DNA from: Methanocorpusculum sp.
GTDB lineage: Archaea > Halobacteriota > Methanomicrobia > Methanomicrobiales > Methanocorpusculaceae
Direction of reading: 5' to 3'
Assembly: GCA_029987045.1 (NCBI GenBank)
Contig: DALTWN010000003.1
Location: 1 to 16,704 of the forward strand
Length of the DNA: 16,704 nucleotides
Positions 7,089 to 13,262 of the stretch are shown piece after piece. Made by a program: the position numbers and the translations under genes. The notes beneath the pieces are model-generated. The model was not told where the DNA came from. It was given only the letters and a program-made list of their open reading frames with translations, and searched no databases. Within the stretch, counting starts at the first letter, position 1, and the number at the start of each line of letters is the position of its first letter.

Positions 7089-8258
7089 TCACCTGCGGTT
7101 ATCCGGCACCATCGGACGATACGGATCGAGCAGAACATCCTGCGGCTGGTTCTTCAGTCCGACGGCAGCCACCGCACCGATGACCCCGCGTCTGCCGTAG
7201 ACGGCAACGCCGCACGCCGCGGCACATGCACGGACATCCTGACAGGTGACCCGTTCGCGCCGGATACGTGCCGTCAGTTCTTCCAGAGCGGACGGAACGA
7301 AAATACCGTTCAGGATTGCCACACCCCAGTTCTCCGACAGACTTTCATCTTCGACGAACCGGCAGATCTTTTCTTCCAGGACATCCAGCTTTTCGGGAGA
7401 CACGGCAAGTTCCAGGAAACTGCAGGAGTTTCCGGCAGTCATTTCCTCGATTGCCGGCGCAAGGGCCGCAACCTGGTGACGGATGCCGATGGCATCTCCC
7501 GATTCGGTCAGATACTTGAACAGGGCATTGGCAAGCGCGAACGTCGCTCCTCCGCATCCTTTCCGGTCGGTATCGTCGATTCCTACGGTCACCGGCACCA
7601 GGGCAGGAGTCCGGACCGTCCCCGTAACAAACCCGTTTCCTGCATCGACCGTCACGGCGGATACGCCTTTTGCCAGCCCCATCATCGACGATAGCGAATA
7701 GGCTGCCCCGCCGTAGATCGACCGGATTGTCTGGACGATATCATCGCCGTCGCGTTCGACGGAAAGCAGTCCCACCGCCGCATGTTCGAGCGACAGCCGC
7801 TGCTCCAGTGCGGCACGTTCTTCCGGCACAGTGACTTTCGCCGTTTCACGGAAGATCAGGCCGTCGCGGGACACCGCGATTGCCGCACCGCCTGCACGGC
7901 GATGATGGAATTCGCAGAATCCTGCACATCCGCAGGACATGCATTCGTGGAAGATCTCCGCGTATCCGTCCGATGCGGTGACGAAGATGCGTTTACAGGT
8001 CGTCTTCGGCAGAGCGCTGCGGGTGGCATAATGCGCCGGTATCCTTCCGTGCTGTTCCTCCTTGACGATGATGCATCCTTCACGGAGCAGACGGTTGATC
8101 CAGTCCTGGGCGGTCGACCGAGGAATCGATACGGATTCGGCAATATCCGCGGTCGTGAAATATCCTGCGGCAAAGGTCTTCTGCCGCATTGCCTGCAAAA
8201 AAAGCGTACGGCGGTGCAGAACACCGCCTGCCGGTTCTTCCGTATCCTTAGAACCCAT
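7089..8258 (-). CDS. wHTH protein with Cys cluster and TiaS/marker-11-like GIDDTD domain
   Basis: A 389-residue protein. The start is set at ATG 8256-8258 because the frame upstream is only a shadow of hom; it then overlaps hom by 11 bases. Residues about 16-70 form a winged helix (TTADIAESVSIPRSTAQDWI). Residues 106-115 hold a compact cluster C-x2-C-x-C-x3-C, probably a metal or Fe-S site. Residues 223-260 carry VTVGIDDTD and GCGGATFALANALF, the nucleotide-binding signature of TiaS (tRNA-Ile2 agmatidine synthase) and of methanogenesis marker 11. The end has YGRRGVIGAVAAVGL (354-368), as in marker 11. It may couple DNA binding to small-molecule or ATP sensing; the function is unknown. The gene sits between hom and the two MFS genes. 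Confidence 0.75.
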   Translation of the reverse strand: MGSKDTEEPAGGVLHRRTLFLQAMRQKTFAAGYFTTADIAESVSIPRSTAQDWINRLLREGCIIVKEEQHGRIPAHYATRSALPKTTCKRIFVTASDGYAEIFHECMSCGCAGFCEFHHRRAGGAAIAVSRDGLIFRETAKVTVPEERAALEQRLSLEHAAVGLLSVERDGDDIVQTIRSIYGGAAYSLSSMMGLAKGVSAVTVDAGNGFVTGTVRTPALVPVTVGIDDTDRKGCGGATFALANALFKYLTESGDAIGIRHQVAALAPAIEEMTAGNSCSFLELAVSPEKLDVLEEKICRFVEDESLSENWGVAILNGIFVPSALEELTARIRRERVTCQDVRACAAACGVAVYGRRGVIGAVAAVGLKNQPQDVLLDPYRPMVPDNRR

Positions 8259-9228
8259 ATTTCTTGAGAATGAACACCAGGTCGGAAAGAATGGCCGATG
8301 CCGTCTCGGTGGATCCTGCACCTGCACCGATGAAGGTGATGTCTCCGGCGAGTTCGGTCTCGACGGTGATGGCATTGAGGGTTTCCGAAAGCACCAGCGG
8401 ATCGTCTTCCGGAAGCAGACGCGGAGATACTTCCAGTTCCTTCTTCGCCGGATAGATGGATGCAATCAGCCGGATCGTATGGCCGGTGGTATGCGCCATC
8501 TTGATCGCTTCCGGCGTGATCCGGTCGATACCGGTCCGCTGGACATCCTTCAGCTTGACATTCATGCCGAGCACCGTATTCGCGAGAATCACCAGCTTGA
8601 TGGCGGCATCGGTACCGTTTACATCGGCGGTCGGATCGGATTCGGCGTATCCGAGATCGCGTGCTTCCGACAATGCCTGCTGATAGGTCAGACCTTCCTC
8701 TTCCATACGGGACAGGATATAGTTGCAGGTACCGTTGAGCACACCGAAGAGCGCCTTGACCTTGTTTCCGGCAAGACCGTTCTTGATTCCGGAGATGATC
8801 GGAACCGCTCCGGCGACAGTACCTTCGAAGCGGATATCCACACTGTTCTCCTTGGCGAGTTCCTTGAGTTCGCGGTAGGCGAGCGAGATCGGTCCCTTGT
8901 TGGACGTGACCACGTGCCGTCCGCGGGAAAGGGCGATCTTGATGGTGGAAAGTGCCGGTTCACCGGTGACCGCATTGGTCGGCGTCACTTCGACCAGGAC
9001 ATCGTAATCGACTTCCGCGGCGATTCTGAATGCAGTCCAGTCGGTCGTTCCGCAGCGTCCGGTCTTCTTCTTTGTCTCCATCACGGCTTCGAAATCGATA
9101 CCGTCCGGATTCACCATTCCGCTCTTCGAATCGGCGATCGCAATGACACGGAACCGTTTGTCGTCCTTCAGCACTTCACCGACTCCGCGACCGACGGACC
9201 CGAGTCCGATCAGGGCAATTTTCATCAT
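8248..9228 (-). CDS. hom: Homoserine dehydrogenase
   Basis: A 326-residue enzyme that reduces aspartate semialdehyde to homoserine with NAD(P)H, the branch point to threonine and methionine. Visible are the nucleotide-binding GLGSVGRG (8-15), VTSNKGP (107-113) with the catalytic lysine, NGTCNYIL (165-172) and the family signature GYAESDPTADVNGTDAA (193-209). It lacks the C-terminal ACT domain found in longer bacterial forms; a separate ACT-domain gene lies immediately upstream with a 1-base gap. The Shine-Dalgarno GGAGG lies within the end of that gene, and two tandem ATGs follow; the first is taken. The next gene overlaps its stop by 11 bases. Confidence 0.96.
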   Translation of the reverse strand: MMKIALIGLGSVGRGVGEVLKDDKRFRVIAIADSKSGMVNPDGIDFEAVMETKKKTGRCGTTDWTAFRIAAEVDYDVLVEVTPTNAVTGEPALSTIKIALSRGRHVVTSNKGPISLAYRELKELAKENSVDIRFEGTVAGAVPIISGIKNGLAGNKVKALFGVLNGTCNYILSRMEEEGLTYQQALSEARDLGYAESDPTADVNGTDAAIKLVILANTVLGMNVKLKDVQRTGIDRITPEAIKMAHTTGHTIRLIASIYPAKKELEVSPRLLPEDDPLVLSETLNAITVETELAGDITFIGAGAGSTETASAILSDLVFILKKYGF

Positions 9229-9229
9229 A

Positions 9230-9742
9230 TCAGCGTCCTCCTATTTCATCGATGATCATCAGATGCTTTTCCGCAGCGATCTTCTCGAGTTTTTCGATCG
9301 CATGATCCATCTCTGCTTCATTGACAGCCTTGATGGTCAGTTTCGCCGTCGACGGATCGTCGACCTTCGGCATGATGATATGGAGTTCGGTGACCTCGGT
9401 GATATCCTTGCGGTCGATACGGTTGACGGTATCGGTAAGATCGGTATGGAGAATATGACCGATGAGAATGAAGGTCTTCATGCACATCAGGCGTTCGATA
9501 CCGACACGGGTCACATCGATACCCTGATTCTTCAGGGAATCCAGCAGTTTCGGCAGTGCGCTTTCCTGCAGGGAAATGACAATATCTACTATAAGATCCG
9601 ACCCGGGATTCTCTTCATCACGCTGATGGGAAATGGTGATGATGTTCGCCCCGCTTTCGGAGATCGGTTTGATGGCGGCAAGAAGCTGACCGGGCTTATC
9701 CTGCAGCTCGAGTTTCAAGGAAGTACGGATATATTTCTGCAT
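9230..9742 (-). CDS. ACT-domain regulatory protein, likely partner of Hom
   Basis: A 170-residue protein. An N-terminal ACT domain (about 8-78) has the family's LELQDKPGQLLAAIKPI ligand-binding turn (the DKPG motif) followed by GANIITISHQR. A second ferredoxin-like half (about 88-165) is less typical. ACT domains bind amino acids and control enzymes allosterically. Since the adjacent homoserine dehydrogenase has no ACT domain of its own, this protein probably supplies feedback control, most likely by threonine or methionine (inference). It is the first gene of the operon, with its own TATA box 33-41 bases upstream and a very short leader. Confidence 0.88.
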   Translation of the reverse strand: MQKYIRTSLKLELQDKPGQLLAAIKPISESGANIITISHQRDEENPGSDLIVDIVISLQESALPKLLDSLKNQGIDVTRVGIERLMCMKTFILIGHILHTDLTDTVNRIDRKDITEVTELHIIMPKVDDPSTAKLTIKAVNEAEMDHAIEKLEKIAAEKHLMIIDEIGGR

Positions 9743-9753
9743 AAATTAACACA

Positions 9754-9765
9754 TCCCGTCCGGGA
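9754..9765. promoter_or_regulatory. Inverted repeat at the ACT-hom transcription start
   Basis: TCCCGTCCGGGA: 5-base arms (TCCCG/CGGGA) around TC, at the predicted start of transcription downstream of the TATA box. It is a plausible repressor site for amino-acid-dependent control; the wHTH protein encoded in the same operon is one candidate binder, by position only. Confidence 0.3.
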
Positions 9766-9774
9766 CATTTGTGG

Positions 9775-9783
9775 TATAAATAT
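9775..9783 (-). promoter_or_regulatory. TATA box of the ACT-hom-MFS operon
   Basis: The minus strand reads ATATTTATA. With archaeal spacing, transcription should start near 9752, leaving a leader of about 10 bases before the ATG at 9742. No strong Shine-Dalgarno is visible, which fits a near-leaderless first gene. Confidence 0.6.
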
Positions 9784-9947
9784 TGGTCGTAAATCTATAA
9801 TTAGCTATGGTGACGGAACCCGTGCGCGCGCCGGCCGCGGAAACGTATACTTGTGCACACAAAACACGACCCGAATGATACCCGAGTATACAAAAATGTG
9901 TAAAATATGCTTTACAATATGTTTACCATAATGTACAATATGACAAA
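9784..9947. promoter_or_regulatory. Divergent control region with palindromes
   Basis: This gene-free stretch lies between two promoters. It holds GTATACT (9845-9851) inverted as AGTATAC (9885-9891), the palindrome TTGTGCACACAA (9852-9863), a GC-only run near 9825-9840, and a repeated TACAATATG (9913-9921 and 9934-9942) around CATAATGTA (9927-9935). The repeats lie directly upstream of the plus-strand TATA box, where an activator would bind. Confidence 0.3.
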
Positions 9948-9957
9948 CTATTTAATA
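9948..9957 (+). promoter_or_regulatory. TATA box for a plus-strand transcript
   Basis: CTATTTAATA preceded by AAA, resembling BRE plus TATA. The predicted start is near 9978, three bases before the first of three strong hairpins. No protein gene follows on this strand, so the promoter would serve the putative RNA. Confidence 0.4.
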
Positions 9958-9977
9958 CATATTCACCTACATTAGTA

Positions 9978-10245
9978 TCAGCACAGTGACGCGGGAGTCC
10001 TGTGCAGAATGCACCGGTCACCGGTGCCCAAACCCGGCAGGATTGTGAGCACAGTCCTGCGCACAGCCGATACGAGCAAGCACAGCAAAATCCAGGTGAA
10101 AAAAACCACAACTTAGTGTCAAATAACTGATCAATACTTAAAGCTACATTGTTTTCTTCATACAGTTGGCAGATATACACAACGCTAACACATACACCAT
10201 GTCCGCGGATGGACAGCAGCATTCGCGGACGCCACGTTTTTTTTT
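9978..10245 (+). ncRNA. Putative structured non-coding RNA, about 265 nt
   Basis: A promoter at 9948-9957, then three consecutive hairpins. H1, 9981-10005, has GCACAG/CTGTGC plus GAC/GTC around GCGGGA. H2, 10011-10027, has GCACCGGT/ACCGGTGC. H3, 10037-10060, has GCAGGATTGTG/CACAGTCCTGC, 11 pairs with one T-G wobble. An AT-rich stretch (10082-10200) follows, then an intrinsic terminator (10201-10245). No RNase P, SRP or tRNA motifs were seen. GTGCA-GAA-TGCAC (10002-10014) offers an alternative fold that excludes H1 and H2. The minus-strand aro operon is convergent and ends separately at a T6 tract, so this is an independent unit. A 35-codon frame (10009-10116) overlaps it, so it could instead be a short mRNA. 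Identity unknown. Confidence 0.4.
10201..10245 (+). terminator. Strong intrinsic terminator (plus strand)
   Basis: GTCCGCG (10201-10207) pairs with CGCGGAC (10224-10230). Six bases later comes T9 (10237-10245). This is the clearest hairpin-plus-T-run terminator in the window, and it points in the direction opposite to both flanking operons. Confidence 0.75.
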
Positions 10246-10289
10246 GCTATCGTTCCTGAAAATACGTTCACGACACGTGCGGGATGATG

Positions 10290-10295
10290 AAAAAA
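10290..10295 (-). terminator. T6 tract ending the chorismate synthase/mutase operon
   Basis: Fourteen bases past the chorismate mutase stop, the minus strand reads CTTCTTTTTTCATC. Archaeal RNA polymerase commonly ends at such U-runs without a hairpin. Confidence 0.4.
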
Positions 10296-10308
10296 GAAGA
10301 GAAATGAA

Positions 10309-10569
10309 TTATTCCTGCACGCTGCGGCAGGCGGTTATCAGGATATCCGCGATCCGTTCCGCGGCATCTTCCGGAACACCGGCTTTGCGTGCTTCTTCGA
10401 CGTACCGGTTTCTGACTTTGGCTTCCACGTCCGGCACGATGACGGGAAGACCGTTTTCCCGTTTGTATGCACCGATCTCTTTCGCGACAGCGATCCGTTT
10501 TCCGACCAGAGCGACGATCTCCGCATCGATTCCTGCGATCTCCGATCTCAGTTCGTCTATTTCGGACAC
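10309..10569 (-). CDS. Chorismate mutase (AroQ type)
   Basis: An 86-residue all-helical protein converting chorismate to prephenate for Phe/Tyr synthesis. The AroQ pattern is clear: EIDELRSEIAGIDAEIVALVGKRI (2-25), with the active-site arginine in helix 1, then AVAKEIGAYK with its conserved lysine, and VRNRYVEEARKAGVPED. The start is taken as GTG (10567-10569), because the family begins a few residues before ELR and because GGGGGGA lies 5-6 bases upstream; a longer frame would run through chorismate synthase. It overlaps the aroC stop by 13 bases, indicating tight translational coupling. No regulatory or dehydrogenase domain is attached. Confidence 0.92.
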   Translation of the reverse strand: MSEIDELRSEIAGIDAEIVALVGKRIAVAKEIGAYKRENGLPVIVPDVEAKVRNRYVEEARKAGVPEDAAERIADILITACRSVQE

Positions 10570-11633
10570 AGGTATCCCCCCCGGAACAGCAGGTCGGCGA
10601 TGGTGAATATGGTGACCGCTTCGATCACCACGGCACCCCGCGGCGCAATGCACGGATCGTGTCTGCCGTGGATGAACAGTTCGGTCTCTTCCTGCGTCAC
10701 CAGGTTCACCGAATGCTGCGGACGGGCGATCGATGCCGTAGGCTTGAACACCGCATCCATGACGAGCGGCGCACCGTCCGCCATGCCGCCGAGAACACCG
10801 CCCGCATGATTGGTCTCCATCCGGAGCCTGCCGTCCTCTGCACCGAAATAGCTGTCGTTGTGCTGCGACCCACGCATCGCCGCCGCGGCGAATCCTTCGC
10901 CGAACGATACGCCCTTGATTCCCGGAACCGCGAACACCGCATGCGCCAGTTCACCGTCGAGCGAATCGAAGAACGGCTCGCCAAGCCCCGGCGGCAGACC
11001 CGATGCGACACAGCGCACGGCTCCCCCCACACTGTCGCCGTCCGATTTCGCCGCAAGGATCTCAGCACGCATCTGCATCTCCAGCTCGGCACTCATGGCT
11101 CTCAGCGGATTCGTCCGCGACACCCTGCAGATCTCATCCGGCGTATAGCTGCCGGTATCGGTCACGTTTCCGACACGGGTCAGATACGAGCCGACCGTGA
11201 TGCCGGACGACTGGAGCAGCGGACGAAGCATTCCGCCTGCCGCGACGAGCGGAGCAGTCATCCTGCCGGAGAACATGCCGCCGCCGCGGACATCGAAGGA
11301 TTTGCCATACTTGCAGTATGCAGGATAATCCGCATGACCCGGACGCGGGATTCTTCCGTCGTAATCCGCACTGCGCACATCGGTATTCGCGAACGTTATG
11401 GTGACGGGAGACCCCGTGGTGCATCCGTCACGAAGACCGGTAATCGCCGGCACATCGGGTTCCTGCCGGGCGGTTCCGATACCGGATGCAGGGCGGCGGA
11501 GATCGAGATCCGCCGCAATGCTCTCCTCGTCGATGAAACATCCTGCCGGCATGCCGTCGATGACACAACCGACACAGTCGTCATGGCTTGCGCCGAACAG
11601 GGTCAGCCGCAGATAGGTTCCAAGCGTATTCAT
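10557..11633 (-). CDS. aroC: Chorismate synthase
   Basis: A 358-residue enzyme converting EPSP to chorismate with reduced FMN, the last common step of aromatic amino-acid synthesis. Signatures are RPGHADYPAYCKYG, GGGMFSGRMTAPL, AAMRGSQHND, ETNHAGGVLGGMADG and RHDPCIAPRGAVV, all expected for the family. The start is taken at ATG 11631-11633, giving MNTLGTYLRLTLFG as in relatives. A TTG six bases earlier is closer to an AGGAG Shine-Dalgarno and cannot be excluded. The gene begins right after the AlbA_2 regulator stops (6 bases), so its Shine-Dalgarno lies inside that gene. Confidence 0.96.
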   Translation of the reverse strand: MNTLGTYLRLTLFGASHDDCVGCVIDGMPAGCFIDEESIAADLDLRRPASGIGTARQEPDVPAITGLRDGCTTGSPVTITFANTDVRSADYDGRIPRPGHADYPAYCKYGKSFDVRGGGMFSGRMTAPLVAAGGMLRPLLQSSGITVGSYLTRVGNVTDTGSYTPDEICRVSRTNPLRAMSAELEMQMRAEILAAKSDGDSVGGAVRCVASGLPPGLGEPFFDSLDGELAHAVFAVPGIKGVSFGEGFAAAAMRGSQHNDSYFGAEDGRLRMETNHAGGVLGGMADGAPLVMDAVFKPTASIARPQHSVNLVTQEETELFIHGRHDPCIAPRGAVVIEAVTIFTIADLLFRGGYLCPK

Positions 11634-11639
11634 CGTCAA

Positions 11640-12992
11640 TCAGCTCCTGGTATAATGGACATTCCAGTATCCTGTTTTATTCGGGCCCATCCGTGAAATA
11701 AGCCCCTTGTTCTTCAATGCGGACAGCCAACGATTCACCGTACGCAGAGATTTTCCGCTCTTCTCGACCAGATCAGATACCGTCAGATGCGGGTCCTCTT
11801 TGAGCCAGGAAAGGATGGCAGCTTCCTGCTCGTTTATTCTATCAGAAAGAACCGCGGTTCCTCCATCATCATGTACGACACTGTTTCGATCAACACGTGA
11901 AAATTCGAAGGTGAAATCGGTCTCCGTATTGACATAGGTGACCGGAACCCCTGCCGCGTCACAGAGCGAATAGATCTTCCTGAGTCCGGAACCAAAGGTC
12001 TCCACATCCTTGCAAAGATAGAGGATGCGTGCAATCATTTCGTTCCTCAGATATGAATGCAGATCCCGTGTGACAAAGTCCCTGGGTTCATGGGAATTGG
12101 CGAACGATCCCGGATTTATGATGGAAATCCGGTTGGAATAGATATCGATTTCATGCTGAACCGCACTATCGTACCGGGCATGTGCGAAACTGTTGATTAC
12201 GGCTTCACGAAGAGCAACGACCGGGACTTCCGGCGTTTCTATCCGATGAATGCCGTCCTGTGTCTGACTCACACTCCACCGGATATTGCGGATGACATAA
12301 TTCATCGCGATGTCGATCAGCTGGAAGATATTACCTTCCTTGCGGACGATATCAAGAAATGTCGTCTTATGGTCGGTAGCAAATACTGCCATCTTCAATA
12401 CCAGAGGTGCACGTGCAGAAAACAGATATCTGCCGGCATTCGTCAGCTGTCTTCCTTTCAGCAGCCCAAGTTTGGAGAGAAGCTTTTCCGGTTCGGCATC
12501 CATTTCCGGAAGACGCCCGCATTCGGTTGCCGACTGATAAAATGTCTTCAGCGTATCTGCATCCACATCATCGATCGTTTCACCGGACAGGCCGTTCTCC
12601 CAGTTTTCCTCATATTCCATACCGATCATTATTTTACGAAGTTCACTCGGGGACAGTTCCCGGTCTTCGTCAGCGGTCCGGATATAGTATTTTCCAAATG
12701 CAGAATAAGGAACTTCCTTTCCTTCAAACCTGACCCTGATTATTTCGATACCCTCCATGGTCACCGTATCGATCTGCGGAAAAATCTGCGGACGAATCGC
12801 TTCGTAAATCTTTTGTGATACATCGCGAAGTGTAGAGTCGGTTATGGTAAACCGATACGGCGACCCGTCATTCTTCAGGCCGAAATAGAGGGTGCCCTGA
12901 CCATGCTTGTTGAGAAGTGCGGCTATCGAAACCATAGCCTCTTTCAGTTCACCGGTTGTTCGCTTAAATTCCGTAAATTCATCCTCGCGCAT
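11640..12992 (-). CDS. AlbA_2/Schlafen-domain ATP-binding regulator with C-terminal wHTH
   Basis: A 450-residue protein of the RecG-like/putative transcriptional regulator family. Residues 4-115 form the AlbA_2 (Schlafen-like) domain: the EFK core (8-10) and GTLYFGLKNDG (33-43). Residues about 235-350 form the HATPase_c_4 domain, with LREAVINSFAHARY (the Asn-bearing helix), NRISIINPGS and GSGLRKIY. Residues about 385-440 form a winged helix (LTVSDLVEKSGKSLRTVNRWLSALKNKGLI). Members are thought to be DNA-binding, ATP-dependent regulators, and some act in phage defence; the role here is unknown. The promoter has five TATA-containing 13-nt repeats, suggesting autoregulation. aroC follows after 6 bases. 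The Shine-Dalgarno GGAGG lies 9-10 bases before the ATG. Confidence 0.85.
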   Translation of the reverse strand: MREDEFTEFKRTTGELKEAMVSIAALLNKHGQGTLYFGLKNDGSPYRFTITDSTLRDVSQKIYEAIRPQIFPQIDTVTMEGIEIIRVRFEGKEVPYSAFGKYYIRTADEDRELSPSELRKIMIGMEYEENWENGLSGETIDDVDADTLKTFYQSATECGRLPEMDAEPEKLLSKLGLLKGRQLTNAGRYLFSARAPLVLKMAVFATDHKTTFLDIVRKEGNIFQLIDIAMNYVIRNIRWSVSQTQDGIHRIETPEVPVVALREAVINSFAHARYDSAVQHEIDIYSNRISIINPGSFANSHEPRDFVTRDLHSYLRNEMIARILYLCKDVETFGSGLRKIYSLCDAAGVPVTYVNTETDFTFEFSRVDRNSVVHDDGGTAVLSDRINEQEAAILSWLKEDPHLTVSDLVEKSGKSLRTVNRWLSALKNKGLISRMGPNKTGYWNVHYTRS

Positions 12993-13038
12993 TCTGACAG
13001 ACCTCCATTACTCCTGATTCGTACTAGTATATTTGATG

Positions 13039-13114
13039 TGACACTATAAATTGCTTTTTGGCACTATAAATGGCACCATAAATCAAAAATGGCATGATAA
13101 ATGACACCATAAAA
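13039..13114. repeat. Five copies of a 13-nt TATA-containing motif in the AlbA_2 promoter
   Basis: The motif TGRCAYNATAAAT occurs at 13039-13051, 13059-13071, 13071-13083, 13090-13102 and 13102-13114; the last copy ends in A instead of T. Starts are 20, 12, 19 and 12 bases apart, meaning two closely abutting pairs plus one single copy. On the minus strand each contains ATTTATNRTG, a TATA-like box. The copy nearest the gene is placed correctly as its TATA box (predicted start near 13021, leader about 28 bases). The others would be operators or alternative promoters. Confidence 0.7.
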
Positions 13115-13262
13115 CATCCTTTCTCAAAATGCATAATTTTCATTAAATTTCAAACAATACTCAAAAAACGAATCAAATTTACAGGACAAACCATCGGTAT
13201 TTTGGCACATTATCAGTGTCATCTGTGAAGATGGACGGCACGTTCAACCAAAAATAGAGAGA
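13115..13262. other. AT-rich spacer downstream of MFS copy C
   Basis: No gene is seen. On the minus strand, T5 occurs at 13250-13254, just past the MFS stop, and T6 near 13163-13168; these are likely U-tract termination sites of the radical SAM-MFS operon. TGGCACATTATCA near 13203 is a distant relative of the 13-nt repeat and was not counted. Confidence 0.4.

Noticed and set aside
8259..8465. A longer start (8465) for the GIDDTD-domain gene
   Set aside because: The extra 69 codons lie entirely inside hom in another frame and read as an Arg/Ser/Pro-rich shadow; the ATG at 8258 gives a normal 11-base overlap.
9981..10060. tRNA, RNase P RNA or SRP RNA in the hairpin region
   Set aside because: No CCA-ready cloverleaf, no GGAAAGUC-type core, and no SRP helix 8 motif could be found by eye on either strand.
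9923..10222. A 99-codon minus-strand Cys-rich frame
   Set aside because: It spans the putative RNA and its terminator, has no ribosome-binding site, and its composition reflects the hairpin sequence.
10166..10606. A 146-codon plus-strand frame over the terminator and chorismate mutase
   Set aside because: It reads through a hairpin plus T9 terminator and is antisense to two well-supported genes.
10570..10653. A longer start for chorismate mutase
   Set aside because: The extension runs through aroC and has no family similarity; the GTG at 10569 has a good Shine-Dalgarno and fits AroQ length.
13039..13114. CRISPR array
   Set aside because: The repeats are 13 bases with 0-7 base gaps, vary in sequence and lie in a promoter; there are no spacers of CRISPR length and no cas genes.
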